Shown: positions 53,291 to 64,000 of the stretch, piece after piece
Layout of the letters: each line of letters opens with the position of its first letter
Numbering within the stretch: position 1 is the first letter of the stretch
Assembly (NCBI GenBank): GCA_037176725.1
Contig: JAZBRS010000011.1
Coordinates: forward strand, 8,990,001 to 9,054,000
Origin: Posidonia oceanica
Lineage: Eukaryota > Streptophyta > Magnoliopsida > Alismatales > Posidoniaceae
Reading direction: 5' to 3'
Length of the DNA stretch: 64,000 nucleotides
The notes under the pieces: model-generated
Database searches by the model: none
What the model was told of the DNA's origin: nothing
What the model saw: only the letters and a program-made list of their open reading frames with translations
Program-made: the position numbers and the translations under genes

Positions 53291-53930
53291 AAGGGTTCAT
53301 CAGGCCAAGTGTGTCACCTTGGGGTGCGCCTGTGTTGTTCGTTAAGAAGAAGAATGGTTCACTCCGGTTGTGTATAGATTATCTGATGTTGAAGCAAGTA
53401 ATAGTGAAGAATAAGTACCCGTTGCCCAGAATTGATGGTATGTTTGACCAGCTTCAGGGAGCCTCAGTCTTTTCGAATATTGACTTGAGGTCAGGCTATC
53501 ACCAACTCAAGAAAAGAGAATTAGATGTGCATAAGAGGGCATTCAGGACTCGGTATGGCCATTAAGAGTTCTTGGTTATGCCATTTGGGTTGACTAATGC
53601 CCTAGCCGCATTCATGGACTTGATGAATAGGGTATTCAGGCCCTATCTGGATCAATTTGTGGTGATGTTTGTGGATGATGTGTTGGTTTACTCTCCTGAT
53701 ACGGAAACTCACCAGATGCACTTAAGGATAGTGCTAGAGACGTTGAGGCAACATCAACTCTATGCAACGTTCACCAAATGTGAGTTTTGGCTAGAAGAAG
53801 TCACATTCCTTGGTCACAACATCTCAAGAGAAGGTAATAAAGTGGATCCTGCTAAGGTGGAAGCAACGAACAGTTGGGCGAGACCCAAGAACGTGACAAA
53901 GATCAGAAATCTCTTGGGCTTGTAGGGTAT
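53291..53930 (+). pseudogene. Gypsy-2 reverse transcriptase
   Basis: Frames 53311-53565 and 53572-53925: [46 protein letters not shown], one stop (TAA, YGH-stop-EF), then [13 protein letters not shown] and [12 protein letters not shown] with both catalytic Asp. It ends at a TAG near 53923-53925 and a frame change (RNLLGL). Confidence 0.87.
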
Positions 53931-54546
53931 TATTGGAGATTTATTCAAGATTTCTCCAAGATTGCTACACCACTTACGAGGTTAACATGAAAGGAAATCC
54001 AGTTTGTGTGGGATTGGCAATGTGAGAAAAGCTTCAATGAATTGAAAGCTCGTTTGGTCACATCGCCTGTATTGACCTTGCCTTCTGGAAGTGGAGGTTT
54101 CACAGTGTACAGTGATGCCTATGGGACTAGTTTGGGATGTGTCTTGATGCAGCATGGTAGGGTGGTGGCTTATGCATCTCACCAATTGAAGGACCATGAG
54201 AGGAACTACTTATATGGTGAGCAGTTTGAGGTGTTCACCGACCATCGGAGTTTGAAGTACATTTTTTACCCATAAGGATTTGAACCTGAGACAGCGAAGG
54301 TAGGTGGAATATCTTAAGGACTACGATTTTAACTTGTCCTACCACCCAGGAAAGGCCAATGTAGTGGCAGATGCACTGAGCAGGCGAACTCATGTTATGG
54401 CCAGCCTGATGATTAAAGAATGGTGCATGCTGGAGGGTTTGGTCGAGTGCAGACCGCGGAGGCAATCTCAAGGACCCGTTGGAGCTTGGGTGGCTAATTT
54501 GTCTATCTGCCCAAGGTTGGTGGAAGCGATTGTGGTTGCTCAATAG
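53931..54546 (+). pseudogene. Gypsy-2 RNase H and tether
   Basis: [19 protein letters not shown], then a 25-codon in-frame deletion at about 54211 that removes [14 protein letters not shown] (catalytic Glu region) relative to gypsy-3. The parts are rejoined at [21 protein letters not shown] one-base insertion near 54270 and a TAG at about 54301 (Trp lost) follow, then [19 protein letters not shown]. From about 54212 on, the sequence is nearly identical to the gypsy-3 mirror. Confidence 0.85.
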
Positions 54547-55975
54547 TTGGATCCTGTTGTACAGGAAACTTGGGGAAGACTGGAGGCAGGAGAGGTGCCT
54601 CACTTCTCTGTTGGTGTGGATGGTGGACTGAAGTATGATTTGCGCTTGTATGTGCCTCAAGTAGATGAAGTGAAACAAAGGTTGTTGGACGAAGTCCACC
54701 GATCCAAATACACAATTCATCCAGGAAGCACCAAGATGTACAAGGATTTGAAAAGAAATTTTTGGTGGCGTGGAATGAAGAGAGACATTGTTGAGCATGT
54801 AGCCAGTGTGCAACCTGCCAGTTGGTGAAGACAGAGCACTAGAGACGAGGAGGAACTCTGCAACCCCTGGATATTTCGGTTTGGAAATGGGAGCATATCA
54901 TCATGGACTTTGTGACAGGATTATCCAAAACAAGAAGGAAGAATGACACCGTGTGGGTAATTGTAGACCGGCTCACAAAGCCAGCGCATTTCTTGCCAAT
55001 GCAGGTGAACCTTCTGTTGTCATAGTTGACAGAGTTGTATGTGTCTAAGATAGTTCATCTACATGGAGTTCCTATGTCAATCGTGTCTGATAGAGACACA
55101 CGATTTACGTCGAGATATTGGAGGGCATTGCAGGAAACTTTTGGCACAGTATTGAATTTCAGCACCGCCTTCCATTCTCAAATAGATGGTCAGGCCGAGA
55201 GGACTATCCAAACACTGGAAGACATGTTGAGAGCCTGTGTTCTAGATCTGAAAGGCAGCTAGGAGGAGCACTTGCCATTGGTTGAGTTTGCCTACAATAA
55301 TAGTTACCACTCCAGCATTGGGATGGCGCCATACGAAGCATTATATGGGAGACTGTGCAGAACACCCACTTGTTGGAACGAAGTAGGCAAACGTCAGCTC
55401 TTGGGTCCAGAAATTATGCAGCAATATGCAGATCGGGTAGAGCTGATACGTAAGAGATTAATAGCTGCACAGAACAGGCAGAAGAGCTATGCAGATAGGA
55501 GGTGGAGACCTTTGGAATTCGAAGAAGGGGACTTCGTTTTTCTAAAGGTATCATCAACCAAAGGGATAATGAGATTTGGTAAGTGGGAAAAGTTGAGACC
55601 TCGCTACATTGGGCCCTATAGGATTTCCAAAAGGGTCGGTGAAGTTACGTAGAAGTTGGATTTGCCTCCGGAATTATCAGGTGTGCATAGTGTGTTTCAT
55701 GTCTCGATGTTAAGGAAGTGCTTGGCAAATGCGTCCCAGGTGATACCAGTGCAACCGGAAGAATTGCAAGAGGACCTAACTATGGTGAAAGATGCCATTC
55801 AGATTCTTGATCAGAAGGAACAAGTTCTCAAGAATAAAGTAATTCCCCTTGTACTAGTTCAATGGCTGCATCACGGCTCAGAAGAGGCAACCTGGGAGCG
55901 TGAGGCAGACATCTACTTGCAGTACCCCCATTTGTTCCATTGAAGGTGAATTTCGGGGATGAAATTCTTTTAAGA
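54212..55975 (+). repeat. Near-identical inverted repeat, left arm
   Basis: Mirror of 61549-63312: paired positions sum to 117524 throughout (for example 54304 with 63220, 54547 with 62977, 55026 with 62498, 55656 with 61868), meaning no net indel. Only about half a dozen substitutions were found by eye in the coding parts compared. See the finding on gene conversion. Confidence 0.92.
54547..55943 (+). pseudogene. Gypsy-2 integrase and chromodomain
   Basis: HPGSTKMYKDLKRNFWWRGM then a base loss at VASVQPASW that destroys the Cys-X2-Cys of the zinc domain; [40 protein letters not shown] (catalytic Asp and Glu), TAG at 55260-55262 where gypsy-1 has Trp, MPLVEFAYNNSYHSSIGM, a TAG after VGEVT at about 55650-55652, then the chromodomain end IQILDQKE, LVLVQWLHHGSEEATWERE. 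The same lesions occur in gypsy-3. Confidence 0.9.
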
Positions 55976-55985
55976 GGGGGTAGGA

Positions 55986-57185
55986 TGTAATATCCAGGTC
56001 TATCTAGAACTAGCGGGTATATTTGGCACAAATATTTAGCGTAAAATTCTGGCACAAGTCATTGGAACGAATTATTAGCGCGGACTGGTGGCGCGGTTTA
56101 CTAGTGCAGAATGCAGGCGCGACCCATTAGTTCAGAATTCAGAATATTGTATGATTTGATTTGGGGAAATTGATTTCCCACGTGAGTGTATTTTGGGTGA
56201 ATTGGAGTTTGATTGCTTGTAATTGTAAATACATTTATTAAGAAATCATGATGAATTTGTGTTTCATCCCTCCTGCTGTATTTGTGGTTTTCCTGGTTCT
56301 CTGTGTTGTGTGGTACTTTGGTATATCGCAACCTGTGAATGTGTGGGGTCGAGGAAGGAACATAACGCCAAACTGTCACAGTGCAGCCTGTGATTCTCTC
56401 TTTTCCTTTTGTCATGCATGAAACTTGTGTGTGCCTTGAGCCTTGTGAATTCCTTTTTTCTTTGCATACATGTGCCATGCCATGATAACCCACATTTCTG
56501 TGTTTTACGGAAAATGTCAGTGTGGCATTATAAAAGAAAGGAGGACAGGCTTCGTGAGGGGGACATGCGAGAAAAAAAAGGGAAGAAAGCTCGAGAAGAG
56601 AAAAAAGAGAAAACAGAGAAAAAGAGAGGAAGAGAGAAACAAAGGAGGAGAAGCCAGGAAGGGAGAGGGGGAGTTGGCTGCAAGAGGGAGGAAAGAGTTT
56701 GCCGCCATCGCCGCCACCGTCTTGTCATCGTGTTAAGAAGGTGAAGAGTTGGACGTTGGGGTCGTCGCCGTGCACTGTTGGATGGGAGGAGAGAATAGCC
56801 AATGGTGTGAGGTACACGTTCTACCTCATTTCTCCTCTTGTTTAAAGCTTGTGATTTTTGAAAACATGTTGCTTGGGATGATTTGGATGCATGCTAGAGA
56901 TTTCATAACTTTTAGATATTTTTAGTGGATTTTTCGGAGGTTTTTCTTGGATGCATGTTTTAGTTGGCCATTCAAGCTTCCATGCTTTGATCTTTTATAT
57001 CTTGAGCTACGAGTGTCAGATTTCTGTGATTTTTGTCCCAAACGGTAGATTACTTTGAGTTCTTCGCTTTGATATATTATGTAGAATTTTTGGGCATGTG
57101 TGGTGAGATCACCGGAGTTCCCAAGGATCAGTGATTTTGTGGATGTTGTTGCTCTATTTTTATTGACAGGTTTTTGGGGTGGGGC
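55986..57185 (+). repeat. Gypsy-2 3' LTR, truncated
   Basis: Starts TGTAATATCCAGG after the polypurine tract TTTTAAGAGGGGGTAGGA. It runs through a GA-rich leader (56560-56700) and breaks off at about 57185 in GGTTTTTGGGGTGGGG, where it meets the minus-strand LTR end. Compared with the gypsy-3 LTR it is close for the first 230 bases and clearly diverged after that. Confidence 0.82.
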
Positions 57186-58990
57186 GCCACAAACTAGCAT
57201 CAAACTACCCATAACAATTTAATATTCAAATAACTTAGCAAAACATGCAGGATTAATAATTAAATAAAAGAAATAACTAAAATAAAACTCATCATGACCC
57301 ATTCCTACCCAGAACCTGTGGTGTGCGGCTACGTGGCTCCAACTATATGCACTAGACTGGACTGCAACTCCATGAAACTGCACTTGAAAGAAAACCAACA
57401 AAACCACGTATAAGTGACATCCATTGTCACCCAGCACAAGCCTACCAAAAACCAGAAACACAAATCGAAAACTGGAGCTACTATCTGTCAGCTCTCTGCC
57501 TCTCTTGGTAGTCCCAAACCTGAAGTCTGCAAAGGCACCAAGTCTGCAAAATTCTATAGCAGAGAAACACAATTCCTTTTTCTTTTTTTTAAACATGCTT
57601 TTCAAACCCTTTTCCTTTTTTTTTCAAAACACGTGCATTCTTTAAAAGCCATTATGCACCGTTGGGATGGCTACTTTTTGCCAAGCCAAGTCCAGAAAAC
57701 CACCACGAAATCACATATCAAAACCATGGTCCTTCTTGACCAAAGTCAAAAAATCTAAATACGGGCACAGAAAACCACAACACACGCACCCAGCGTCAAA
57801 ACCTATCGTGTCGTTGTGGCCACAAGCGACCGACTAGCCAACAAGCAGCCGCCGAAGTACACTGCACTGCCACGGGCGAGCCACCCTGTGTAGGAGCTAG
57901 TCTGTCCTGGGTCCTTACTCTAAGGACCCTCCAAAGTCCACTCTAGGACAAAACACAAGGTACGTCCCTTTTGACGTCCTCAACTCGGGCCACCTAGGTC
58001 CTCTACCTGGCCCTACCACTCGACGGTCACAACCTTGAACCTGTGCCTGACCCTCCAGGGGTATCAGTCGTCCCTAGTCCGCCAGTACAGTCTTACGGTC
58101 CTATGACTCCCACCACACGGCAACCACGACCTCATACTAGCACCTGGTTTGGTCCACCAGTGCTATCCAGCCTAAGTGATTCCAACCAAAAATAACGGAA
58201 AACCTCGAAAATCAATTTTCCAAATCCTTTGTAATTTTATGCAATTTTCTTTTAAAATATTTTCCAAAATTCCCAAAAACATTTCCAAAACTCAAAACAA
58301 TATTTTATATCTCAAAACCAACATAAAAAGGCCCAAAAACCCAGTCTGGCCCATTGCCAGGAGCGAGCCACGCCAGCTAGGCGTGCTAGGGCACCCGCGT
58401 GCCGCCCAGGCGCGTCGATGGTGTGGGCTGGTGAGACGCCCCCACCCCAAAAACCTTCAGTAAAAACTCTGATCAGTAACCCACGAAGAATCGCTGATCT
58501 TGGGAATATCGACGATCTCACCACACGCTATCAAAAATTTCACATAATATATCAAAACAAAGAACTCGAAGTAATCTACCATTTGGGACAAAAATCACAA
58601 AAATCCAACACTCATAGCTCAAGATATAAAAGATCAAAGAAAAAGAGCTCAAAATGGCCCAACAATTGCCATTCATCCAAAAATCACTGAAAAACCCACG
58701 AAAAATGCACAAAATTTGTGGAAACTTCAACCATGCATCAAGATCATTCCAAACAACCTTTTTGCATCAATATCAAGCTTAAAAGAAAGGAATTGCCAAG
58801 GTAGAACGTGTACCTCGCCGGAGTTTCATTGTCCGAGGTGTTTCCGGTGGTGCTTTCGCGGTAACCACGTTCCAACGACGACCCCACCACCTCAGCGACA
58901 CAACGGCAGTGGCGGCGAGCTTCCCCCCTCACCGGCGTGCCTTTCTCCCTCTCACACAGTTCCCTCCTCCTCCTTCCCCTATTTCTCCCT
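57186..58990 (-). repeat. Gypsy-3 3' LTR, distal part (minus)
   Basis: Minus orientation. 58830-58440 is the inverted counterpart of about 56800-57185. 58440-57186 is the rest of the LTR, including GGAGCCACGTAGCCGCAC near 57330-57350, as in gypsy-1 at 45690. It ends TTTGTGGCGCC at 57186, just short of the expected GGGGCATTACA end. It continues on the other side of the solo LTR at 60857. Confidence 0.78.
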
Positions 58991-60856
58991 TGTAGATATC
59001 CCATTTTCGCATTTCCAAGAGTTCATTAAGGATAGGAAACCTTGAGACGCCCTATATCACATGACTAGGGATCTTATAACACATTTTCCAGACTTTCCAT
59101 GATTTACTTAAAAATATTACTTAATTTTACTTGACTCAAGGTCGTTAGCTATGGCAGAGCTGACACACTCAAACTAGTGGCAAGTTTGAGTACCTTGAAT
59201 ACCCTTATTCTACTCAAACTAGTGGCAAGTTTGAGTCCCTTTAACATTATTTAATGCAAGTTTATTAGCTGTGGCAGAGTTGATACTCTCGTTGCACTCA
59301 AATTAGTGGCAGATTTGAGTATTTTAATGTTAAATGAAATGTTTTTATGATTTCATGGAATTTCTGAAGTTTTCCGGGCTTTTAACACATTTCTCTGGAT
59401 TAATAAAAAAGACAGAGGTGAAAATGCAAAAAGACCAGCTCGTTGCCACTTTATGCGGCGACACTACTAGTCACCAGTTCAAATGGCGACTAGACAGTAT
59501 TGTCGCCATAAAAACAGGCGATGGGAATCCTACCTCTCTCTCGACCCATTTTGTCATCCTTGGCTTTAGTGTCACATATGGGAGTTTTATAAACTATTAT
59601 AACATTTTTCCCCATAATTATTGATATTTCTACGATTTTTTTAAGAACTTAAATGGTATATTATGTATATCATATAAAGATAGCAATTAATTAAAGGTCC
59701 TAGAAAATCCTAGAATATGGAGTGACACTAAGATTTTTATTTCAATTTGGATTTAATTAGCATGTTTTTAATGTGTTATATCTTCTTTTTAAAATTCAAA
59801 ACCACATTCAAAAATGAGTCTGGAATATTCCAGTAGCTCGGCACCGCAATAAGAGGCGACTATCCTACGTGGGATATTTTAATCTTATCCTCTACGTCAT
59901 TACCATGTCAATTAAAATAAAATATCTGTGTCTAGGCGCCATTCGCAGCGGCGACTAGCTGACGTGGATTATTTTCTTATCTTTTAATCTGATCCTCCAC
60001 GTCGTTCCCACGTCAACTCGACGCCTTTCACAGTGGCGACTTGCTGATGTGGCCCATATTCTTATCGGATAAGCAACCCTCCATGTCATTTCCACGTCAT
60101 TAAAATAGGATATTTATGCCTATCACCGATACATGCGGTGACTAGAAAAATATCTTATTTTAATTTTAAATTCGTCTATAAAAACTTCCTAGATCCTATC
60201 CACTCGAGTCCCACACCTCTATAAAAAGGCCTCGAGAGCTAGAGCTCAAGGGGAGGCACTTCCAAGATTCAGAGAGATTTTTTCGAGAATCAAAGTAGTT
60301 TCCTAGATTAAGAGAGAGCTTTTAGAGAGAGTGAGAGAGAGATTCTGAGTGCTACATAGCCCCTCTACTCTGTCCCATTCCTGTGTGAGATCTCAGAGAT
60401 CCATAGCCTAGCCAGAACTCTATCCGTGCCTCCATTTCCTCATCCCACACCATAGAGAACGAGGGTGAAGGGAGTACTTCGTTCCAATCTCTATTTTTTT
60501 CCATTCTTGCATTCCTTAGATAAGATCCATTGCATATGCATGCGAGGAACCACCCTGGTTAGTATTAGTTGCATTTGTTTATGTTAGTACTTATTTCTTT
60601 GACACTGTTTAATACACCTGGACTTACCTAGATCTACTCTATTTGTTTTGAAGGAAAGGAACTCGCTCCCTAGCACGAGGATGCTGCCGGACAGCATCCT
60701 GCCGCTGATCCAGTGAACCGATGACCCACATCATCTTCATCTCCCGCAGGCACCTTGTTAGCCGGCACTGCAAATCGACAAGTGGAGATCACCTCAGTCG
60801 TCTACATCTGTGGAAACGCCGACGTCATTTCATCAACCCCCAATTCCACGTCTACA
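58991..60856 (+). repeat. Solo LTR with perfect 5-bp target duplication
   Basis: 1866 bp, starting TGTAGATATCCC and ending CACGTCTACA; the termini TGTAGA/TCTACA are inverted repeats. It is flanked on both sides by TCCCT (58986-58990 and 60857-60861). No internal region remains, so it formed by LTR-LTR recombination. Its interior has three 9-bp-stem hairpins (59165-59325), repeated GCGGCGACTAG/CCACGTCA modules (59430-60150) and two TATAAAAA boxes. It resembles Tat-like LTRs by its start. Confidence 0.9.
60177..60227 (+). promoter_or_regulatory. Two TATA boxes in the solo LTR
   Basis: TATAAAAA at 60177-60184 and TATAAAAAGG at 60220-60229. The second is followed about 30 bases later by a purine-rich leader (CTAGAGCTCAAGGGGAGG), the likely transcription start of the LTR. 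Confidence 0.6.
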
Positions 60857-61540
60857 TCCCTCTCTTCTTTCTTTCTTTCTCTGTTTCCCTTCTCGAGCCT
60901 TCTTCCCTCTTCTTCTCTTCTTCTCTTCTCTCTTTTTTTCTTCTTTATGCATGCCCCCCCCCCCTCAGGAAGCCTTTCCTCCTCTCTTTATAATGCCACA
61001 CCCGACATTTTCCGTAAAACATGGATAAGTGGGTTATCATGGCATGGCATAGGCAAGTAAAGAAAGAAGAGAATTCACAGGGCTTTGGACACGCACAAGA
61101 TTCACGCGTGACAAAAAGGAAAAGTGAGAGAATCACATGCTGCACTGTGACATTTTGGCGTTTTGTTCCATCCTCGACCCAACACATTCACAGGTCGCGA
61201 AATACGAAAGTACCACACAACACAGAGAACCAGGAAAACCACAAACACAGTAGGAGGGATCAAACACAAATTCATTTTGATTGCTTAATAAATGTATTTA
61301 CAATTAGAAGAAATCAAACTCCAATTCACCCAAAATACACTCACGTGGGAAATCAATTTCCCCAAATCAAATCATACAATATTCTGAATTCTGAACTAAT
61401 GGGTCGCGCCTGCATTCTGCACTGGTAAACCGCGCCACCAGTCCGCGCTAATAATTCGTTCCAATGACTTGTGCCAGAATTTTACGCTAAATATTTGCAC
61501 CAAATATACCCGCTAGTTCTAGACAGAACAGGATATTACA
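60857..61540 (-). repeat. Gypsy-3 3' LTR, proximal part (minus)
   Basis: On the minus strand it starts TGTAATATCCTG at 61540, just after the polypurine tract AAGGGGGTAGGA. The first 230 bases are very close to gypsy-2 (55986-56215); the rest is more diverged. A pure C run of about 11 bases is at 60955-60965. Confidence 0.85.
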
Positions 61541-61580
61541 TCCTACCCCCTTAAAAGAATTTCGTCCCCGAAATTCACCT

Positions 61581-62977
61581 TTAATGGAACAAATGGGGGT
61601 ACCGTGAGTAGATGTCTGCCTCACGCTCCCAGGTTGCCTCTTCTGAGCCGTGATGCAGCCATTGAACTAGTACAAGGGGAATTACTTTATTCTTGAGAAC
61701 TTGTTCCTTCTGATCAAGAATCTGAATGGCATCTTTCACCATAGTTAGGTCCTCTTGCAATTCTTCCGGTTGCACTGGTATCACCTGGGATGCATTTGCC
61801 AAGCACTTCCTTAACATCGAGACATGAAACACACTATGCACACCTGATAATTCCGGAGGCAAATCCAACTTCTACGTAACTTCACCGACCCTTTTGGAAA
61901 TCCTATAGGGCCCAATGTAGCGAGGGCTCAACTTTTCCCACTTACCAAATCTCATTATCCCTTTGGTTGATGATACCTTTAGAAAAACGAAGTCCCCTTC
62001 TTCGAATTCCAAAGGTCTCCACCTCCTATCTGCATAGCTCTTCTGCCTGTTCTGTGCAGCTATTAATCTCTTACGTATCAGCTCTACCCGATCTGCATAT
62101 TGCTGCATAATTTCTGGACCCAAGAGCTGACGTTTGCCTACTTCGTTCCAACAAGTGGGTGTTCTGCACAGTCTCCCATATAATGCTTCGTATGGCGCCA
62201 TCCCAATGCTGGAGTGGTAACTATTATTGTAGGCAAACTCAACCAATGGCAAGTGCTCCTCCTAGCTGCCTTTCAGATCTAGAACACAGGCTCTCAACAT
62301 GTCTTCCAGTGTTTGGATAGTCCTCTCGGCCTGACCATCTATTTGAGAATGGAAGGCGGTGCTGAAATTCAATACTGTGCCAAAAGTTTCCTGCAATGCC
62401 CTCCAATATCTCGACGTAAATCGTGTGTCTCTATCAGACACGATTGACATAGGAACTCCATGTAGATGAACTATCTTAGACACATACAACTCTGTCAACT
62501 ATGACAACAGAAGGTTCACCTGCATTGGCAAGAAATGCGCTGGCTTTGTGAGCCGGTCTACAATTACCCACACGGTGTCATTCTTCCTTCTTGTTTTGGA
62601 TAATCCTATCACAAAGTCCATGATGATATGCTCCCATTTCCAAACCAAAATATCCAGGGGTTGCAGAGTTCCTCCTCGTCTCTAGTGCTCTGTCTTCACC
62701 AACTGGCAGGTTGCACACTGGCTACATGCTCAACAATGTCTCTCTTCATTCCACGCCACCAAAAATTTCTTTTCAAATCCTTGTACATCTTGGTGCTTCC
62801 TGGATGAATTGTGTATTTGGATCGGTGGACTTCGTCCAACAACCTTTGTTTCACTTCATCTACTTGAGGCACATACAAGCGCAAATCATACTTCAGTCCA
62901 CCATCCACACCAACAGAGAAGTGAGGCACCTCTCCTGCCTCCAGTCTTCCCCAAGTTTCCTGTACAACAGGATGCAA
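61581..62977 (-). pseudogene. Gypsy-3 integrase and chromodomain
   Basis: Mirror of gypsy-2 54547-55943 with the same lost zinc-domain Cys (VASVQPASW), the same TAG at 62262-62264 and the same TAG after VGEVT near 61872. Differences seen are few (for example Asp/His at the first residue of the 62977 frame, Arg/Ser in KLSPRY, and three bases near 61610). It cannot encode a functional integrase. Confidence 0.9.
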
Positions 62978-63692
62978 CTATTGAGCAACCACAATCGCTT
63001 CCACCAACCTTGGGCAGATAGACAAATTAGCCACCCAAGCTCCAACGGGTCCTTGAGATTGCCTCCGCGGTCTGCACTCGACCAAACCCTCCAGCATGCA
63101 CCATTCTTTAATCATCAGGCTGGCCATAACATGAGTTCGCCTGCTCAGTGCATCTGCCACTACATTGGCCTTTCCTGGGTGGTAGGACAAGTTAAAATCG
63201 TAGTCCTTAAGATATTCCACCTACCTTCGCTGTCTCAGGTTCAAATCCTTATGGGTAAAAAATGTACTTCAAACTCCGGTGGTCGGTGAACACCTCAAAC
63301 TGCTCACCATATAAGTAGTGTTGCCAAATCTTTAATGCAAACACTACAGCAGCCATTTCCAGATCATGCATAGGGTAGTCCCTCTCATGGTCCTTCAATT
63401 GATGAGATTCATAAGCCACCACCCTACCATGCTGCATCAAGACACATCCCAAACCAGTCCTACAGGTATCACTATACACTGTGAAATCTCCACTTCCTGA
63501 AGACAAGGTCAACACAGGCGATGTGACCAAACGAGCTTTCAATTCATTGAAGCTTTCCTCACATTGCAAATCCCGCACAAACAAGATTTCCTTTCGTGTT
63601 AACCTCGTAAGTGGTGCAACAATCTTGGAGAAATCCTGAATAAATCTCTGATAATACCCTACCAAACCTAAGATGCTTCTGATCTCTGTCAT
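62978..63692 (-). pseudogene. Gypsy-3 RNase H and tether
   Basis: Frame 63692-63249: [20 protein letters not shown], then [38 protein letters not shown] (Glu region kept, unlike gypsy-2), [13 protein letters not shown], then the one-base shift shared with gypsy-2. The tether 63220-62978 is identical in protein to gypsy-2. Confidence 0.87.
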
Positions 63693-64000
63693 GTTCTTGG
63701 GTCTGGCCCTGGCACTATTTCAATTAGGAACTCAACCTCCCTATGCGGCGGCATACCAGGTAAATCCTCAGGAAATACATTAGGGTACTCACAGACAATT
63801 GGTATATCTTGTACCCTTAAAATCGACGAGGAGGATACCACAACACTGGCCAAATATCTCACACAGCCCTTTGCCAGAGAGCGGTAGGCCTTTATTGCAA
63901 AGATCTCTTGCTTTGGCTCACCCGGCCTCACCCCTTGCACCAAGCACAAGCCCTGCCATGGACAATCTAACTGTACCATCTTCTTGGCATAGTCTATCAT
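63689..64000 (-). pseudogene. Gypsy-3 protease linker fused to RT end (RT core deleted)
   Basis: Minus frame IDYAKKMVQLDCPWQG, ...[35 protein letters not shown], then directly into [10 protein letters not shown]. In gypsy-2 about 0.7 kb of reverse transcriptase lies between these two points, including the VDD catalytic motif. The element runs off the window end. Confidence 0.85.

Noticed and set aside
52832..64000. A single chromovirus with inverted LTRs as a new element type
   Set aside because: Each arm carries its own pol genes, polypurine tract and LTR start, so these are two elements facing each other.

Overview
This is nuclear DNA of a flowering plant. It carries the last nine exons of a phage-type (T7-like) organelle RNA polymerase gene with GT-AG introns, embedded in dense, nested plant transposable elements (Ty1/copia, several Ty3/gypsy lineages, LINEs, hAT and MITE-like DNA transposons). 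I see no tRNA, rRNA or CRISPR. The only locus with an intact reading frame and a likely host function is the polymerase gene, 5186-26696 on the + strand. Its 285 visible C-terminal residues best resemble the plastid paralogue (RPOTp, the nuclear-encoded plastid polymerase). The upstream exons are outside the window.

Layout. 1-3000: decayed copia element (minus) inserted in a hAT transposon whose 5' end is 3001-3901. 5186-5256: first visible RPOT exon, followed by an 18.65-kb intron holding a non-autonomous hAT element (7638-8635), an inverted LTR (9998-11140), a deleted Tat-like gypsy element (11141-20882, minus), a LINE (about 21540-23000) and a tandem duplication. 23910-26696: remaining eight exons, with a LINE tail in one intron. 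27893-28573: MITE-like element. 29247-31432: uncharacterised repeat-rich DNA. 31433-45835: chromovirus gypsy-1 (plus), whose integrase is split by a young Athila-like element carrying only gag and protease (35056-42787, minus). 46160-52467: complete but dead hAT element with an 8-bp target duplication, itself carrying a long Ogre/Tat-like LTR. 52832-64000: two chromovirus copies facing each other (gypsy-2 plus, gypsy-3 minus), fused tail to tail through truncated LTRs near 57186. The minus LTR is interrupted by a solo LTR with a perfect 5-bp target duplication (58991-60856).

The main signal is in the last region. The two opposed chromovirus copies match almost perfectly, without indels, from about 54.21 to 55.98 kb (mirror 61.55-63.31 kb) and share several disabling mutations there. 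Outside this tract they differ clearly and do not share their lesions. This pattern fits gene conversion between inverted arms, or an assembly error. I found no evidence of a new enzymatic or defence system. The other notable features are structural: the giant TE-filled intron, gag-only elements, tandem arrays inside retroelement ends, and families of ACGT-centred palindromes.
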